The notes under the pieces are model-generated. The model did no database searches. It was not told the DNA's origin and saw nothing but the letters and a program-made list of their open reading frames with translations. Shown here piece after piece: positions 8,758-17,450 of a stretch of DNA of 64,000 nucleotides; position 1 is the first letter of the stretch; each line of letters begins with the position of its first letter. The DNA is from Mangrovimicrobium sp048323675 (GTDB taxonomy: Bacteria > Pseudomonadota > Gammaproteobacteria > Pseudomonadales > Halieaceae). The stretch lies in NCBI RefSeq assembly GCF_048323675.1, contig NZ_JBLWFK010000005.1, positions 124,001 through 188,000 on the forward strand. The letters are read 5' to 3'. The position numbers and the translations under genes are program-made.

Positions 8758-10824
8758 ATGGCGAGCCTCGCCGGCGACCCGGTTACCCAGCTTCGCGGCG
8801 TCGGCCCGAAACTGGCGGAAAAGCTCGCCGAGGCCGGCATCCACCGGGTGGAAGACCTGCTCTTTCACCTGCCGCTGCGCTACCAGGACCGCACCCGGAT
8901 CACCCCCATCGCTGCCGTCCGCGAAGGCGATGACGTGGTGGTGGAAGGCGAGGTGCGCATAGCGGACGTCGCCTTCGGCCGCCGCCGCAGCCTGGTGGTG
9001 CGCCTGCAGGACGGCAGCGGCACGCTCACCCTGCGCTTTTTCCATTTTTCCGCCGCACAGAAGAATGCCCTGCAGGCCGGGACCCGGCTGCGCTGCTACG
9101 GACAGGTGCGGCGCGGCGCCAGCGGCGCCGAGATGTACCACCCGGAATACCGCCGGGTAGAGGAGGGCGAGTCCTCCGTGGAAGACACCCTCACCCCGGT
9201 CTACCCAACGATCAACGGACTCGGCCAGCAACAGTGGCGCAATCTCTGCGGCCAGGCGGTCACCCGGCTGCGCGGTGCCGCGCCGCCGGAACTGCTGCCG
9301 CCACTGGCGGACTTTCCCATCGGCCTGGTCGACGCCCTGAGCTTCCTGCACGCGCCCCCTCCAGATGCCCCGGTGGCCGCCCTGCGCGACGGCGAACACC
9401 CGGCGCAACTGCGCCTGGCCCTGGAGGAACTGGTGGCCCACCAGCTCAGCCTGCAGGACCTGCGCGCCCTGCAACAGCGCGAGGGAGCGCCGGCGCTGCG
9501 CCAGGGCGAGGCCCTCCTGCAGCAGTTTCTCGCGGGCCTGCCCTTTTCCCCCACCGCCGCCCAGCAGCGGGTGATCGGCGAGATCCGTGCCGACCTCGCC
9601 GAACCCCGGCCCATGCTGCGCCTGGTACAGGGGGATGTCGGTTCCGGGAAAACCCTGGTCGCCGCGGCGGCGGCGCTGCTGGCCATCGCCAGCGGCTACC
9701 AGGTGGCGGTGATGGCGCCCACGGAAATCCTGGCCGAGCAGCACCGGCGCAATTTTTCCGCCTGGTTCGAGCCGCTGGGGATCGCCATCGGCTGGCTCAG
9801 CGGGCGCAGCAAGGGCCGTGCCCGCAGCCAGGCCCTGGCGGCCATCGCCAGCGGTGAGGCCGGGCTGATCATAGGCACCCACGCGCTGTTCCAGGAGGAC
9901 GTCGCCTTCCAGCGGCTGGGGCTGGTGATCGTCGACGAGCAGCACCGCTTTGGTGTTCACCAGCGCCTGACCCTCACCGAGAAAGCCGGCGCCGAGGTCG
10001 GCCGCCCCCACCAACTGGTCATGACGGCGACACCGATACCCCGTACCCTGGCCATGGTCGCCTATGCCGACCTCGACTGTTCGGTGATCGACGAACTGCC
10101 CCCCGGGCGCAAACCGGTGGATACCGTGCTGATCGACAACAAACGTCGCGACCAGGTCGTCGCCCGGGTGGCCGCGGCCTGCAGCAGCGGGCGCCAGGCT
10201 TACTGGGTGTGTACCCTGGTGGAAGAGAGCGATGTGCTGCAGGCGCAGGCGGCCGAAGCCACCGCCGAGGAACTGCGCACTGCGCTGCCGCAATTGCGCG
10301 TGGGGCTGATCCACGGGCGCCTGAAAAGCGCGGAAAAGGACGCCGTAATGACCGGTTTCAAGGCCGGCGAACTCGACCTGCTGGTCGCCACGACGGTCAT
10401 CGAGGTGGGTGTCGACGTGCCCAACGCCAGCCTGATGATTATCGAGAACCCGGAGCGCCTGGGCCTGGCCCAGCTGCACCAGCTGCGCGGCCGGGTGGGA
10501 CGCGGTGATACCGCCAGCCACTGTGTACTGCTCTACCAGTCGCCGCTGTCCCGCAACGGGAAACAGCGCCTGGGGGCCATGCGCGCCAGCAACGACGGCT
10601 TCTTCATCGCCGAGAAGGACCTCGAACTGCGCGGCCCGGGCGAAGTGCTCGGCACCCGGCAGACCGGCCTGATGGAATTTCGCGTCGCCCGGCTGCCCGA
10701 GCACAACCACCTGCTGGACCGGGTCCAGGCCATCGCGGGGGAAATCCAGGCCCGGCAACCGCAGCTCGCCGGTCCCCTGGTGCGGCGCTGGACCGGCAGC
10801 AGCCAACGCTATGCCAAAGTCTGA
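8758..10824 (+). CDS. recG: ATP-dependent DNA helicase RecG
   Basis: RecG remodels stalled forks and branch-migrates Holliday junctions. At 688 residues it is standard length. An N-terminal OB-type wedge domain (about 50-150) precedes superfamily 2 helicase motifs: Walker A GDVGSGKT near 292-299, DEQH near 391-394, TATPIPRT, and the C-terminal QLRGRVGRG motif VI. The last 14 bases overlap the first possible start of ubiC. The opposite strand is open over the same span, a GC-rich shadow rather than a gene. Confidence 0.98.
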   Translation: MASLAGDPVTQLRGVGPKLAEKLAEAGIHRVEDLLFHLPLRYQDRTRITPIAAVREGDDVVVEGEVRIADVAFGRRRSLVVRLQDGSGTLTLRFFHFSAAQKNALQAGTRLRCYGQVRRGASGAEMYHPEYRRVEEGESSVEDTLTPVYPTINGLGQQQWRNLCGQAVTRLRGAAPPELLPPLADFPIGLVDALSFLHAPPPDAPVAALRDGEHPAQLRLALEELVAHQLSLQDLRALQQREGAPALRQGEALLQQFLAGLPFSPTAAQQRVIGEIRADLAEPRPMLRLVQGDVGSGKTLVAAAAALLAIASGYQVAVMAPTEILAEQHRRNFSAWFEPLGIAIGWLSGRSKGRARSQALAAIASGEAGLIIGTHALFQEDVAFQRLGLVIVDEQHRFGVHQRLTLTEKAGAEVGRPHQLVMTATPIPRTLAMVAYADLDCSVIDELPPGRKPVDTVLIDNKRRDQVVARVAAACSSGRQAYWVCTLVEESDVLQAQAAEATAEELRTALPQLRVGLIHGRLKSAEKDAVMTGFKAGELDLLVATTVIEVGVDVPNASLMIIENPERLGLAQLHQLRGRVGRGDTASHCVLLYQSPLSRNGKQRLGAMRASNDGFFIAEKDLELRGPGEVLGTRQTGLMEFRVARLPEHNHLLDRVQAIAGEIQARQPQLAGPLVRRWTGSSQRYAKV

Positions 10825-11482
10825 GTCCGCCGCTTGCCCGCGGGCGCCGGATGGCGCATCCTGCGCCGCCATGCCCACTCGCGAACCACACTGGCGTCCC
10901 GCCGAACGCTTCACCAACGCCGAGCTGCCCGCGGTCCATCGCCGCTGGCTGCTCGACGATGGCTCCCTCACCGGGCGCCTGATCGAACTCGACGCCGGCA
11001 GCTTCGGTGTGCGGCGCCTTTACCAGGGCTGGTCGGTACCGCGGTTGTCCGAACGCCGCCTGCTCAATCTCCCCGCACGTCAGACTGCGATTGTCCGCGA
11101 GGTCCTGCTGACCCTCGACAACCGCGCCGTGGTGTTCGCCCGCAGCGTCTTGCCAGTGGCCATCCTGCAGGGCCGGCTCGCCCACCTGCGGCGCCTGCAG
11201 AACAAACCCCTCGGGGCGATCCTGTTCCGCGACCCGGGCATGCAACGCAGCCCCTTTGAGCTGGCTCGCCTGCCCGGCGACAGCGGCTACCTGCCCCGCG
11301 AACTGTGGCAGCCGCAAGCCCTCTGGGGCCGCCGCTCCTGCTTTCGCCTGCGCGGCCACGACCTGATGGTCTCCGAGGTCTTCCTGCCCGGCTTTACACC
11401 CTGGGAGGCGATCCTGCCGGTGCACCGCACCCAGCGGGGCAAGGTCAGCGCGGCGATCCTGCACCGGGATGTCGGCGACTGA
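10811..11482 (+). CDS. ubiC: Chorismate lyase
   Basis: UbiC converts chorismate to 4-hydroxybenzoate and pyruvate, the first committed step of ubiquinone synthesis. The C-terminal part has the family's signature: L-R-x-L-x-N-K-P-L-G, then LWGRRSCFRLRGHDLMVSEVFLP, with the Glu of SEVFLP matching the catalytic Glu of E. coli UbiC. From ATG 10811 the product is 223 residues, longer than E. coli's 165; ATG 10871 gives 203 and is a reasonable alternative, as neither has a visible ribosome-binding site. It is followed by ubiA after a 291-base gap with a palindromic element, so the ubiCA pair is split transcriptionally or at least spaced. Confidence 0.9.
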   Translation: MPKSESAACPRAPDGASCAAMPTREPHWRPAERFTNAELPAVHRRWLLDDGSLTGRLIELDAGSFGVRRLYQGWSVPRLSERRLLNLPARQTAIVREVLLTLDNRAVVFARSVLPVAILQGRLAHLRRLQNKPLGAILFRDPGMQRSPFELARLPGDSGYLPRELWQPQALWGRRSCFRLRGHDLMVSEVFLPGFTPWEAILPVHRTQRGKVSAAILHRDVGD

Positions 11483-11557
11483 TTCCCTGCGGATAACCAA
11501 TAGCCACTTGTAGTTTGCCTCGAGTTCTGGATTTGCAGGATTCCCGCCGAGCGCGAT

Positions 11558-11658
11558 CCGGAACATGCCTGCTGGAACACGTCAAAAAGCGCACGTCCCT
11601 GTGCAGACTCGGGTGGCGACATCCATGTCGCCTCACGGTTCCAGCAGGCATGTTCCGG
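11558..11658. repeat. Cloverleaf-like palindromic element, copy 1
   Basis: A 101-base element in the ubiC-ubiA gap. Perfect 21-base inverted repeats (11558-11578 and 11638-11658, with core GAACATGCCTGCTGGAAC) enclose 59 bases. The inner part contains CAAAAAGC, a short hairpin at 11591-11604, the linker CTCGGG, and a perfect 8-bp hairpin GGCGACAT-CC-ATGTCGCC at 11615-11632. A second copy at 13896-14000 keeps the single-stranded motifs and exact inner length but has different stem sequences. It may also act as a transcription barrier after ubiC. I do not recognise it as a named repeat family. Confidence 0.85.
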
Positions 11659-11760
11659 CTCACACTCTACCTGCGGCGCGAGATTCCAATTGCATCTCCA
11701 TCAAACCTTCTGGTGGTTAGAATTCCACGCCCAGAGCAAGTAAGCTTGGTGTCCCTTTCG

Positions 11761-11766
11761 TATAAT
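11761..11766 (+). promoter_or_regulatory. Candidate -10 element of ubiA
   Basis: Perfect TATAAT ending 7 bases before the ubiA ATG at 11774. Transcription would start at about the A of the ATG, giving a leaderless mRNA; consistent with this, no Shine-Dalgarno sequence precedes ubiA. The -35 at the right distance (AAGTAA-like) is poor, so a chance match cannot be excluded. Confidence 0.35.
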
Positions 11767-11773
11767 TGCCACC

Positions 11774-12646
11774 ATGCCCGGAACACCTTCACTTAAAGCG
11801 CTGCTGCAACTGATGCGCGCCGACAAACCCATCGGTACTCTGCTATTGCTCTGGCCAACCCTGTGGGCGCTGTGGATCGCCGCGGGCGGCGTGCCGGACC
11901 TGTCGTTGCTGGTGATTTTTATCCTCGGCACATTCCTGATGCGTTCGGCGGGCTGCGTCATCAACGACCTCGCCGACCGCCACTGGGACGGCAGTGTGCA
12001 GCGCACCCGGCAGCGCCCGCTGGTAACCGGGGCGGTCACCGTGCGCCAGGCGCGTATCGTCTTCGTGCTGCTGCTCGCTGCCGCCTTCTGCCTCGTACTT
12101 CTGACCAACCCTCTGACGGTGAAACTTTCGTTTGTCGGCGCAGCACTGGCTGCAATCTATCCTTTTACCAAACGCTTTACCCACTTCCCGCAAGTGGTGC
12201 TGGGTGCCGCTTTCTCCTTCGGCATACCGATGGCTTTCAGTGCCCAGACCAATTCACTGCCCCCGCAACTGTGGCTGATCTACGCGGCCAACCTGCTGTG
12301 GACGGTGGCCTACGACACCAAGTACGCGATGGTCGACCGGGACGACGACCTGGAGGTCGGCATCAAATCCACCGCGGTGTTCTTCGGCGAGCACGACCGC
12401 CTGATGGTGGGCCTGTTCCAGCTCGGCTTCCTGGTCGGCATGCTGCTGGTGGGGGCCGCCTTCGGCCTGGGTTTGTGGTACTACCTGGGACTGGCGGCAG
12501 CCGCGGTGCTGTGCGGCTATCACCAGTACCTGATTCGCGAGCGCGACCGGCAGGCCTGTTTCCGCGCCTTCCTGCACAACAACTGGGTGGGGGCGGCGAT
12601 TTTCCTCGGCCTGGTGCTCGATTTCGCACTGTCGGGAAATCCATGA
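11774..12646 (+). CDS. ubiA: 4-hydroxybenzoate octaprenyltransferase
   Basis: UbiA is an integral membrane enzyme that attaches the polyprenyl tail to 4-hydroxybenzoate. The 290-residue protein has the first Asp-rich motif at residues 64-72 (Asn64, Asp65, Asp68, Asp72; NDLADRHWDG), a second one near 186 (DTKYAMVDRDDD), and eight or nine hydrophobic helices. Together with UbiC it covers the first two steps of ubiquinone synthesis. Its stop overlaps the start of the FemAB-like gene (ATGA). Upstream lies a palindromic element and a TATAAT box. Confidence 0.98.
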   Translation: MPGTPSLKALLQLMRADKPIGTLLLLWPTLWALWIAAGGVPDLSLLVIFILGTFLMRSAGCVINDLADRHWDGSVQRTRQRPLVTGAVTVRQARIVFVLLLAAAFCLVLLTNPLTVKLSFVGAALAAIYPFTKRFTHFPQVVLGAAFSFGIPMAFSAQTNSLPPQLWLIYAANLLWTVAYDTKYAMVDRDDDLEVGIKSTAVFFGEHDRLMVGLFQLGFLVGMLLVGAAFGLGLWYYLGLAAAAVLCGYHQYLIRERDRQACFRAFLHNNWVGAAIFLGLVLDFALSGNP

Positions 12647-13785
12647 ACCTGACCGCCGAGTTTCTCACCAGTATCGCGGAAATCCCGGCGCAGGAGTGGG
12701 AGGCGGTTTGCGGTACCGACTACCCCTTCCTGCGCCACCATTTCCTGCTGGGCCTGGAAACCGCCGGCTGTACCACGGAGGACAGCGGCTGGCAGCCCTG
12801 CCATTTGCTGTTGCGGGACGACAGCGGCAGCGCCCTTGCCGCCCTGCCGCTGTACCTGAAATCCCACTCCTACGGTGAGTATGTCTTCGACTGGTCCTGG
12901 GCCCAGGCCTGGCAGCAGGCGGGGCTGAACTATTACCCGAAGCTGGTGAGCGCGATTCCTTTCACCCCCGCGACCGGGCCGCGGCTTTGCCATCGGCCCA
13001 CAATTTCACGCGAGCAGGCCTGGCAGGCGGCTTTGTCGGCCCTCGAGACCTTCGCCGGCAAACACGCCATTTCCGGCTGGCACCTGTTGTTTCCGGAGCG
13101 AGCTGACTCCGACTACCTGCTCGCGCAGGGTTACGCCCAGCGCCGGGCCGTGCAGTTCCACTGGGTCAACGAGGGCTACGGCTGTTTCGACGATTTCCTC
13201 GCCACCTTCGCCAGCCGCAAGCGCAAGTCCCTGCGCCGCGAACGGCGCCTGGTAGAAGAACAGGGGCTGGCGCTGGAGACCCTGGAGGGCGATGCCATCA
13301 GCGCGCAGGACTGGGAAACCTTCCACCGCTTCTACCAGCTCACCTATGCCAAGCGCAGCGGCCATGGCGGCTACCTCACGCGGGAATTCTTCACCCGGGT
13401 GGCGGCGGGGATGGGCTCGCAGGTGATCATGGTGATTGCCCGGCTGGCGGGTGAAGCAGTAGCCGCGGCGCTCTATTTCCGCTCGTCGGACACGCTCTAC
13501 GGGCGCTACTGGGGCTGCCAGCGGGAGTTCGACTGCCTGCATTTCGAGGCCTGTTACTACCGCGGGATCGAGTACTGCATCGAACAGGGCATTGCCCGCT
13601 TTGATCCGGGAGCCCAGGGCGAGCACAAGATCCAGCGCGGGTTCCGGCCGGTGGAGACGGTGTCCAATCACTGGGTCGCGGATGAGCGGCTGCGGCGGGC
13701 GGTGGCGGATTTCACCCGGCGGGAGGGGCCGCACATAGAGGCTTACCGGCGGGAGGCGGAGACCCTGCTGCCTTTTCGGCGCTGA
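12643..13785 (+). CDS. FemAB/GNAT-like acyltransferase (peptidogalycan-type, DUF482)
   Basis: A 380-residue cytosolic protein of the FemAB-like family (Pfam FemAB_like / DUF482, GNAT fold). Conserved pieces are the basic segment SRKRKSLRRERR near residue 190, AAALYFRSSDTLYGRYWGC near 280, HFEACYYRGIEYCIEQG, and the C-terminal FDPGAQGEHKIQRGFRP. These proteins are thought to acylate or aminoacylate an unknown acceptor; the substrate has not, to my knowledge, been established. ATG 12643 overlaps the ubiA stop by four bases, so it is translationally coupled to ubiA. Both genes sit between the two palindromic elements. Confidence 0.85.
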   Translation: MNLTAEFLTSIAEIPAQEWEAVCGTDYPFLRHHFLLGLETAGCTTEDSGWQPCHLLLRDDSGSALAALPLYLKSHSYGEYVFDWSWAQAWQQAGLNYYPKLVSAIPFTPATGPRLCHRPTISREQAWQAALSALETFAGKHAISGWHLLFPERADSDYLLAQGYAQRRAVQFHWVNEGYGCFDDFLATFASRKRKSLRRERRLVEEQGLALETLEGDAISAQDWETFHRFYQLTYAKRSGHGGYLTREFFTRVAAGMGSQVIMVIARLAGEAVAAALYFRSSDTLYGRYWGCQREFDCLHFEACYYRGIEYCIEQGIARFDPGAQGEHKIQRGFRPVETVSNHWVADERLRRAVADFTRREGPHIEAYRREAETLLPFRR

Positions 13786-13895
13786 GCCAGGTGGACTCCT
13801 TTTCCGGTGGCAGGCCTGTCTCATCGACACTGACCATTTGGGAGACTTCCATTCACTCGGAGAACTTTCACCTGGTACTTCGTCGCACGGCCCGC

Positions 13896-14000
13896 TGAAG
13901 CGCATGTCCCTCACCGGGACCGCCAAAAAGCGGCATCCATGCCAGGCTCGGGCTCGGCCATCCATGGCCTCGCACGCCCCGGTGAGGGACATGCGCTTCA
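13896..14000. repeat. Cloverleaf-like palindromic element, copy 2
   Basis: A 105-base element with perfect 23-base arms (13896-13918 and 13978-14000) around a 59-base centre, the same inner length as copy 1. Inside are CAAAAAGC, hairpin GGCAT-CC-ATGCC (13932-13943), the linker GGCTCGGG, and hairpin GGCCAT-CC-ATGGCC (13956-13969). Further out, CCTGGTAC (13871-13878) and GTACCAGG (14015-14022) also pair. It occupies most of the 272-base gap between the convergent FemAB-like and methyltransferase-like genes, which has no other feature. Short open frames across it are translations of the palindrome, not genes. Confidence 0.85.
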
Positions 14001-14057
14001 ACACGCCTCTGGTGGTACCAGGATAAAAGTGAGTGACCTTTTCTTGCTGACCGCTTT

Positions 14058-14651
14058 TCAGGAACGCCAGACCACCAGTCGATTGTTCGCCGGCATGGCA
14101 TTGTCTTCCTGCAATGTAAAACCCGCCGATTCAGCCAAAGCATTTACCGCTTCGAAATCGCGAATGGCGCTGTAGGGACTCTGTTGTGCCAGCCACTGGT
14201 CGAAACGTGAATTGCTTTCCGAGGTATAGGCGCCGTTGTAGTTGAAGGGGCCGTAGATCGCCAGCAACGTGCCTTCGGGGGCGCTGTCACCCAACTCGGC
14301 GAAGAAGTCCTCCACCGAGGAGAAGGGCATGATGTGCAGGCTGTTGGCGCTGAAGATCGCGGTGGGAACGGTGATGGGCCAGGGGCGCTGGCTGACGTCC
14401 AGTACCAGCGGCGGGCGCAGGTTGGTGCCCGCGTAGTGTTCGCAGCGCGGCATCAGGACGGGAAGGTGCTCCGGCAGCTCCGTGGGTTGCCAGCTGAGGT
14501 GGGGCAGGTGTCCGGCGAACCAGGTGGCGTGCTGGCCGGTGCCGGAGGCCACTTCCAGGACTGCGTTGCGATCCGCGAACACGCGGCTGAGCACCTCGAG
14601 AATCGGCGCCTTGTTGTTTTCGCAGGCCTGGGAAAACGGCAGTGCGTCCAT
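14058..14651 (-). CDS. DUF938 family SAM-dependent methyltransferase-like protein
   Basis: A 197-residue protein of the DUF938 family. A class I methyltransferase nucleotide-binding signature is visible near residue 32 (VLEVASGTGQHATWFA), followed by the post-I Asp/Glu region and LLAIYGPFNYNGAYTSESN. The acceptor is unknown. The start ATG at 14651 is two bases after the yaaA stop, so translation is probably coupled. The frame stays open upstream through yaaA, but that is out-of-frame sequence of yaaA and not part of this protein. Confidence 0.85.
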   Translation of the reverse strand: MDALPFSQACENNKAPILEVLSRVFADRNAVLEVASGTGQHATWFAGHLPHLSWQPTELPEHLPVLMPRCEHYAGTNLRPPLVLDVSQRPWPITVPTAIFSANSLHIMPFSSVEDFFAELGDSAPEGTLLAIYGPFNYNGAYTSESNSRFDQWLAQQSPYSAIRDFEAVNALAESAGFTLQEDNAMPANNRLVVWRS

Positions 14652-14653
14652 GC

Positions 14654-15442
14654 TCAGCCCTTCGCTGCCGGCGCTGTGTCGCGGGTGAAGACCCATTCGT
14701 GGGCGGTGGAATCGGCCTTGCTGTAACGGTAGCCGTCGAGGCGGTATTTTTTCAGCTCGGCGGGGTCGTTGAGTTCCTTGTCGATGATGTAGCGTGCCAT
14801 CTGGCCGCGGGCTTTCTTGGCGAAGAAGCTGATGATTTTGTACTTGCCGTTTTTCAGGTCCTTGAACACGGGCGTGATCAGCTCTGCGCTGAGTTCGCCG
14901 GGTTTGACCGCGCGGAAATATTCGTTGGAGGCGAGGTTGACCAGCACCGGGCTGCCGGATTTTTTCAGCTGCTTTTCCAGCTGCCGGGTGATTTCGTCGC
15001 CCCAGAATTCGTAGAGGTTTTTGCCGCCGCGGTTGGCGAACTTGAGACCCATTTCCAGGCGGTAGGGCTGCATCAGGTCCAGCGGGCGCAGCAGGCCGTA
15101 GAGACCGGAGAGGATACACAGGTGTTGCTGGGCAAAGGCCAGTTGTTCGCTGCTCAGGGTTTCCGCCTCGAGTCCGGTATAGACGTCGCCCTTGAAAGCC
15201 AGTACGGCCTGCTTGGCGTTATCCAGGGTGAACGGCGTCGACCAGTTCATGAAGCGGCGGTGATTGAGTTCGGCGATGTTCTCGCTGACACCCATCAGGC
15301 TGCGGATATCCGCGGGGCTGAGGGCACGGGCATCCTCCACCAGTTCGGCGGAGCGCTCGATAAACTGCGGCTGGGTACTGCGGCGGGTGGTGGGCGGGGT
15401 GTCGAAATCCAGGGTTTTGGCCGGGGAGATGACTGTCAGCAT
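14654..15442 (-). CDS. yaaA: Peroxide stress protein YaaA
   Basis: YaaA (DUF328/UPF0246) lowers free intracellular iron under peroxide stress and binds DNA. The 262-residue product starts MLTVISPAKTLDFDTPP and contains YRLEMGLKFANRGGKNLYEFWG and the conserved C-terminal FFAKKARGQMARYI, all family hallmarks. It forms a probable two-gene operon with the DUF938 gene. A secreted catalase-peroxidase is encoded about 2.5 kb away; both address peroxide but nothing in the sequence links their regulation. Confidence 0.95.
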   Translation of the reverse strand: MLTVISPAKTLDFDTPPTTRRSTQPQFIERSAELVEDARALSPADIRSLMGVSENIAELNHRRFMNWSTPFTLDNAKQAVLAFKGDVYTGLEAETLSSEQLAFAQQHLCILSGLYGLLRPLDLMQPYRLEMGLKFANRGGKNLYEFWGDEITRQLEKQLKKSGSPVLVNLASNEYFRAVKPGELSAELITPVFKDLKNGKYKIISFFAKKARGQMARYIIDKELNDPAELKKYRLDGYRYSKADSTAHEWVFTRDTAPAAKG

Positions 15443-15540
15443 CGGGTCCTGCTCTTGGTAAGTGGCTTTGCAAGGGTGTCCCCTTCAATGAGACGGCTAT
15501 GATACTCTGCACGCCAAGCAATAAAAACGCCTCCCGGGAA

Positions 15541-16050
15541 ATGGGCCTGACAGTTTCTATCATCGCAGCTATCGACCGTTTCACGGACTTCAGCGGCCGC
15601 CTGCTGGCCTGGCTGGTGCTGGCCATGGCGCTGGTGACCAGTGTCGTCGTGGTGATGCGCTACGGCTTCAACACCGGCTCCATCGCCGCCCAGGAAAGCA
15701 TCACCTACATGCACGCCTGCCTGTTCATGCTCGGCGCCGCCTATGCGCTCAAGCACGGCGCCCATGTACGGGTAGATATTTTCTATCGCGGCTTTTCGCC
15801 GCGCGGCAAGGCCTGGGTCGACGCCCTGGGCGGCGTCATCTTCCTGCTGCCGATGTGCGTGTTCATAGCGCTGACCAGCTGGAACTTTGTCACCGGGTCC
15901 TGGGCCATCGGCGAGGTTTCCACCGAGCCCGGTGGCCTGCCCTTCGTCTACCTGCTGAAATCCCTGATCCCGGCGATGGCGATCAACCTCCTGTTGCAGG
16001 GTGTGGCGGAGACCCTGCGCGCCCTGAATGTATTGCGGGGCATTGACTGA
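15541..16050 (+). CDS. dctQ: TRAP transporter small permease (DctQ)
   Basis: The small membrane subunit of a tripartite ATP-independent periplasmic transporter. About 169 residues with four hydrophobic helices (near residues 12-40, 50-70, 95-115 and 130-155), the usual topology. ATG 15541 is chosen; ATG 15499 would add 14 residues without hydrophobic or conserved character, and neither has a good ribosome-binding site. It precedes dctM by two bases. The only substrate-binding gene in the window, dctP, is 4 kb downstream on the opposite strand. Confidence 0.92.
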   Translation: MGLTVSIIAAIDRFTDFSGRLLAWLVLAMALVTSVVVVMRYGFNTGSIAAQESITYMHACLFMLGAAYALKHGAHVRVDIFYRGFSPRGKAWVDALGGVIFLLPMCVFIALTSWNFVTGSWAIGEVSTEPGGLPFVYLLKSLIPAMAINLLLQGVAETLRALNVLRGID

Positions 16051-16052
16051 CC

Positions 16053-17414
16053 GTGGTCGAGTACGCCTCGCTGTACATGTTTGCCGCGGTCTGCCTGCTG
16101 CTGATGCTGGGCTATCCGGTGGCGTTTACCCTTGCCGGCACGGCGCTCGGTTTCGCCGCGGGCGGTATCCTGCTCGGCCATTTCGACGCGGGCTTCCTCT
16201 CCGCCCTGCCCGGCCGCGTCTTCGGCACGATCAACAACACCACCCTGATCGCGGTGCCGCTGTTCATCCTCATGGGCACCATCCTGGAAAAATCAAAAAT
16301 CGCCGAGGAACTGCTCGGCAGCATGGCCCGGGTGTTTGGCAGCCTGAAGGGCGGCCTCGGTATATCGGTGGTGGTGGTCGGCGCCCTGCTCGCGGCGAGC
16401 ACCGGCATCGTCGGCGCCACCGTGGTGACCATGGGCCTGCTATCGCTGCCCAGCATGCTGCGCGCGGGCTATTCGCCCGCACTCGCCACCGGCACCATCT
16501 GCGCCACCGGTACCCTCGGGCAGATCATCCCGCCCTCCATTGCACTGGTGCTGCTCGGCGATATTCTCGGCAACGCCTACCAGCAGGCACAGCTGAAGAT
16601 GCACGTGGCGGCGACCAAGACAGTCTCGGTGGGCGACCTGTTCATCGGTGCGCTGGTCCCCGGACTGATGCTGGTAGTGGCCTATATCCTCTACCTCTGG
16701 TGCGTGGCGCACCTGAAACCAGAAGCGGCTCCCCCGGCGGAGGAAACCCGCATCTCCTCGCGGGAAGTGCTGCAGGGACTGCTGCCGCCGCTGGCGCTGA
16801 TCGCGCTGGTACTCGGCTCCATCCTGCTGGGCGCCGCGACCCCTACCGAGGCGGCGGGCTTTGGTGCGGTCGGCGCCCTGCTGCTGGCACTGCTGCGGCG
16901 CCAGCTGAGCCTGCAGCGCCTGCGCGAAGCGGTCATCAGCACCATGGAAGTGACCTGCATGGTGTTCATGATCCTGATCGGCGCGGCGATATTTTCGCTG
17001 GTGTTTCGCGGTTTTGGCGGGGAGGAGCTGATTCACCACCTGTTCGAGCAACTTCCGGGGGGCGTGCTCGGGGCTACCCTGGTGGTGATGGTGGTCATTT
17101 TCCTGCTCGGTTTCATCCTCGATTTTATTGAAATCACCTTTGTCGTGGTGCCGATCGTCGCGCCGATCCTGCTGGCCATGGGGCTCGACCCGATCTGGCT
17201 GGGGGTCATGATCGCCATCAACCTGCAGACATCCTTCCTCACCCCGCCCTTCGGTTTTGCCCTGTTTTACCTGCGGGGCGTGGCGCCACCGGACTTGCAC
17301 ACCGGGGCTATCTACCGCGGCGTTCTACCCTTTATAATCATTCAGCTCCTGCTGATTGTGGCACTGTGGTACTGGCCCTCCATAGCAACCTGGCTGCCCA
17401 CCTTACTCAAGTAA
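16053..17414 (+). CDS. dctM: TRAP transporter large permease (DctM)
   Basis: A 453-residue membrane protein, the transport-catalysing subunit of a Na+-coupled TRAP system. It starts with GTG at 16053, two bases after the dctQ stop. Hydrophobic segments run throughout, with the family motifs VPLFILMGTILEKSKIAEEL near residue 70, TGTICATGTLGQIIPPSIALV near 150 and NLQTSFLTPPFGFALFYLRG near 390. Together with DctQ and probably DctP it would import an organic acid. Confidence 0.95.
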   Translation: MVEYASLYMFAAVCLLLMLGYPVAFTLAGTALGFAAGGILLGHFDAGFLSALPGRVFGTINNTTLIAVPLFILMGTILEKSKIAEELLGSMARVFGSLKGGLGISVVVVGALLAASTGIVGATVVTMGLLSLPSMLRAGYSPALATGTICATGTLGQIIPPSIALVLLGDILGNAYQQAQLKMHVAATKTVSVGDLFIGALVPGLMLVVAYILYLWCVAHLKPEAAPPAEETRISSREVLQGLLPPLALIALVLGSILLGAATPTEAAGFGAVGALLLALLRRQLSLQRLREAVISTMEVTCMVFMILIGAAIFSLVFRGFGGEELIHHLFEQLPGGVLGATLVVMVVIFLLGFILDFIEITFVVVPIVAPILLAMGLDPIWLGVMIAINLQTSFLTPPFGFALFYLRGVAPPDLHTGAIYRGVLPFIIIQLLLIVALWYWPSIATWLPTLLK

Positions 17415-17450
17415 CAGGGATTTCACGCGCAACGGATTCAGGCTCCCGAC

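Noticed and set aside
8581..10971. Open frame of about 796 codons antisense to recG
   Set aside because: High GC makes the antisense frame open; translation is low-complexity Gly/Ala/Gln/His-rich and has no domain, while recG on the plus strand is complete. The same holds for the long antisense frames over spoT (6290-8308) and uvrD (21713-23761).
13838..14026. Short open frames across the second palindromic element
   Set aside because: They are translations of the inverted repeat and carry no independent coding signal.
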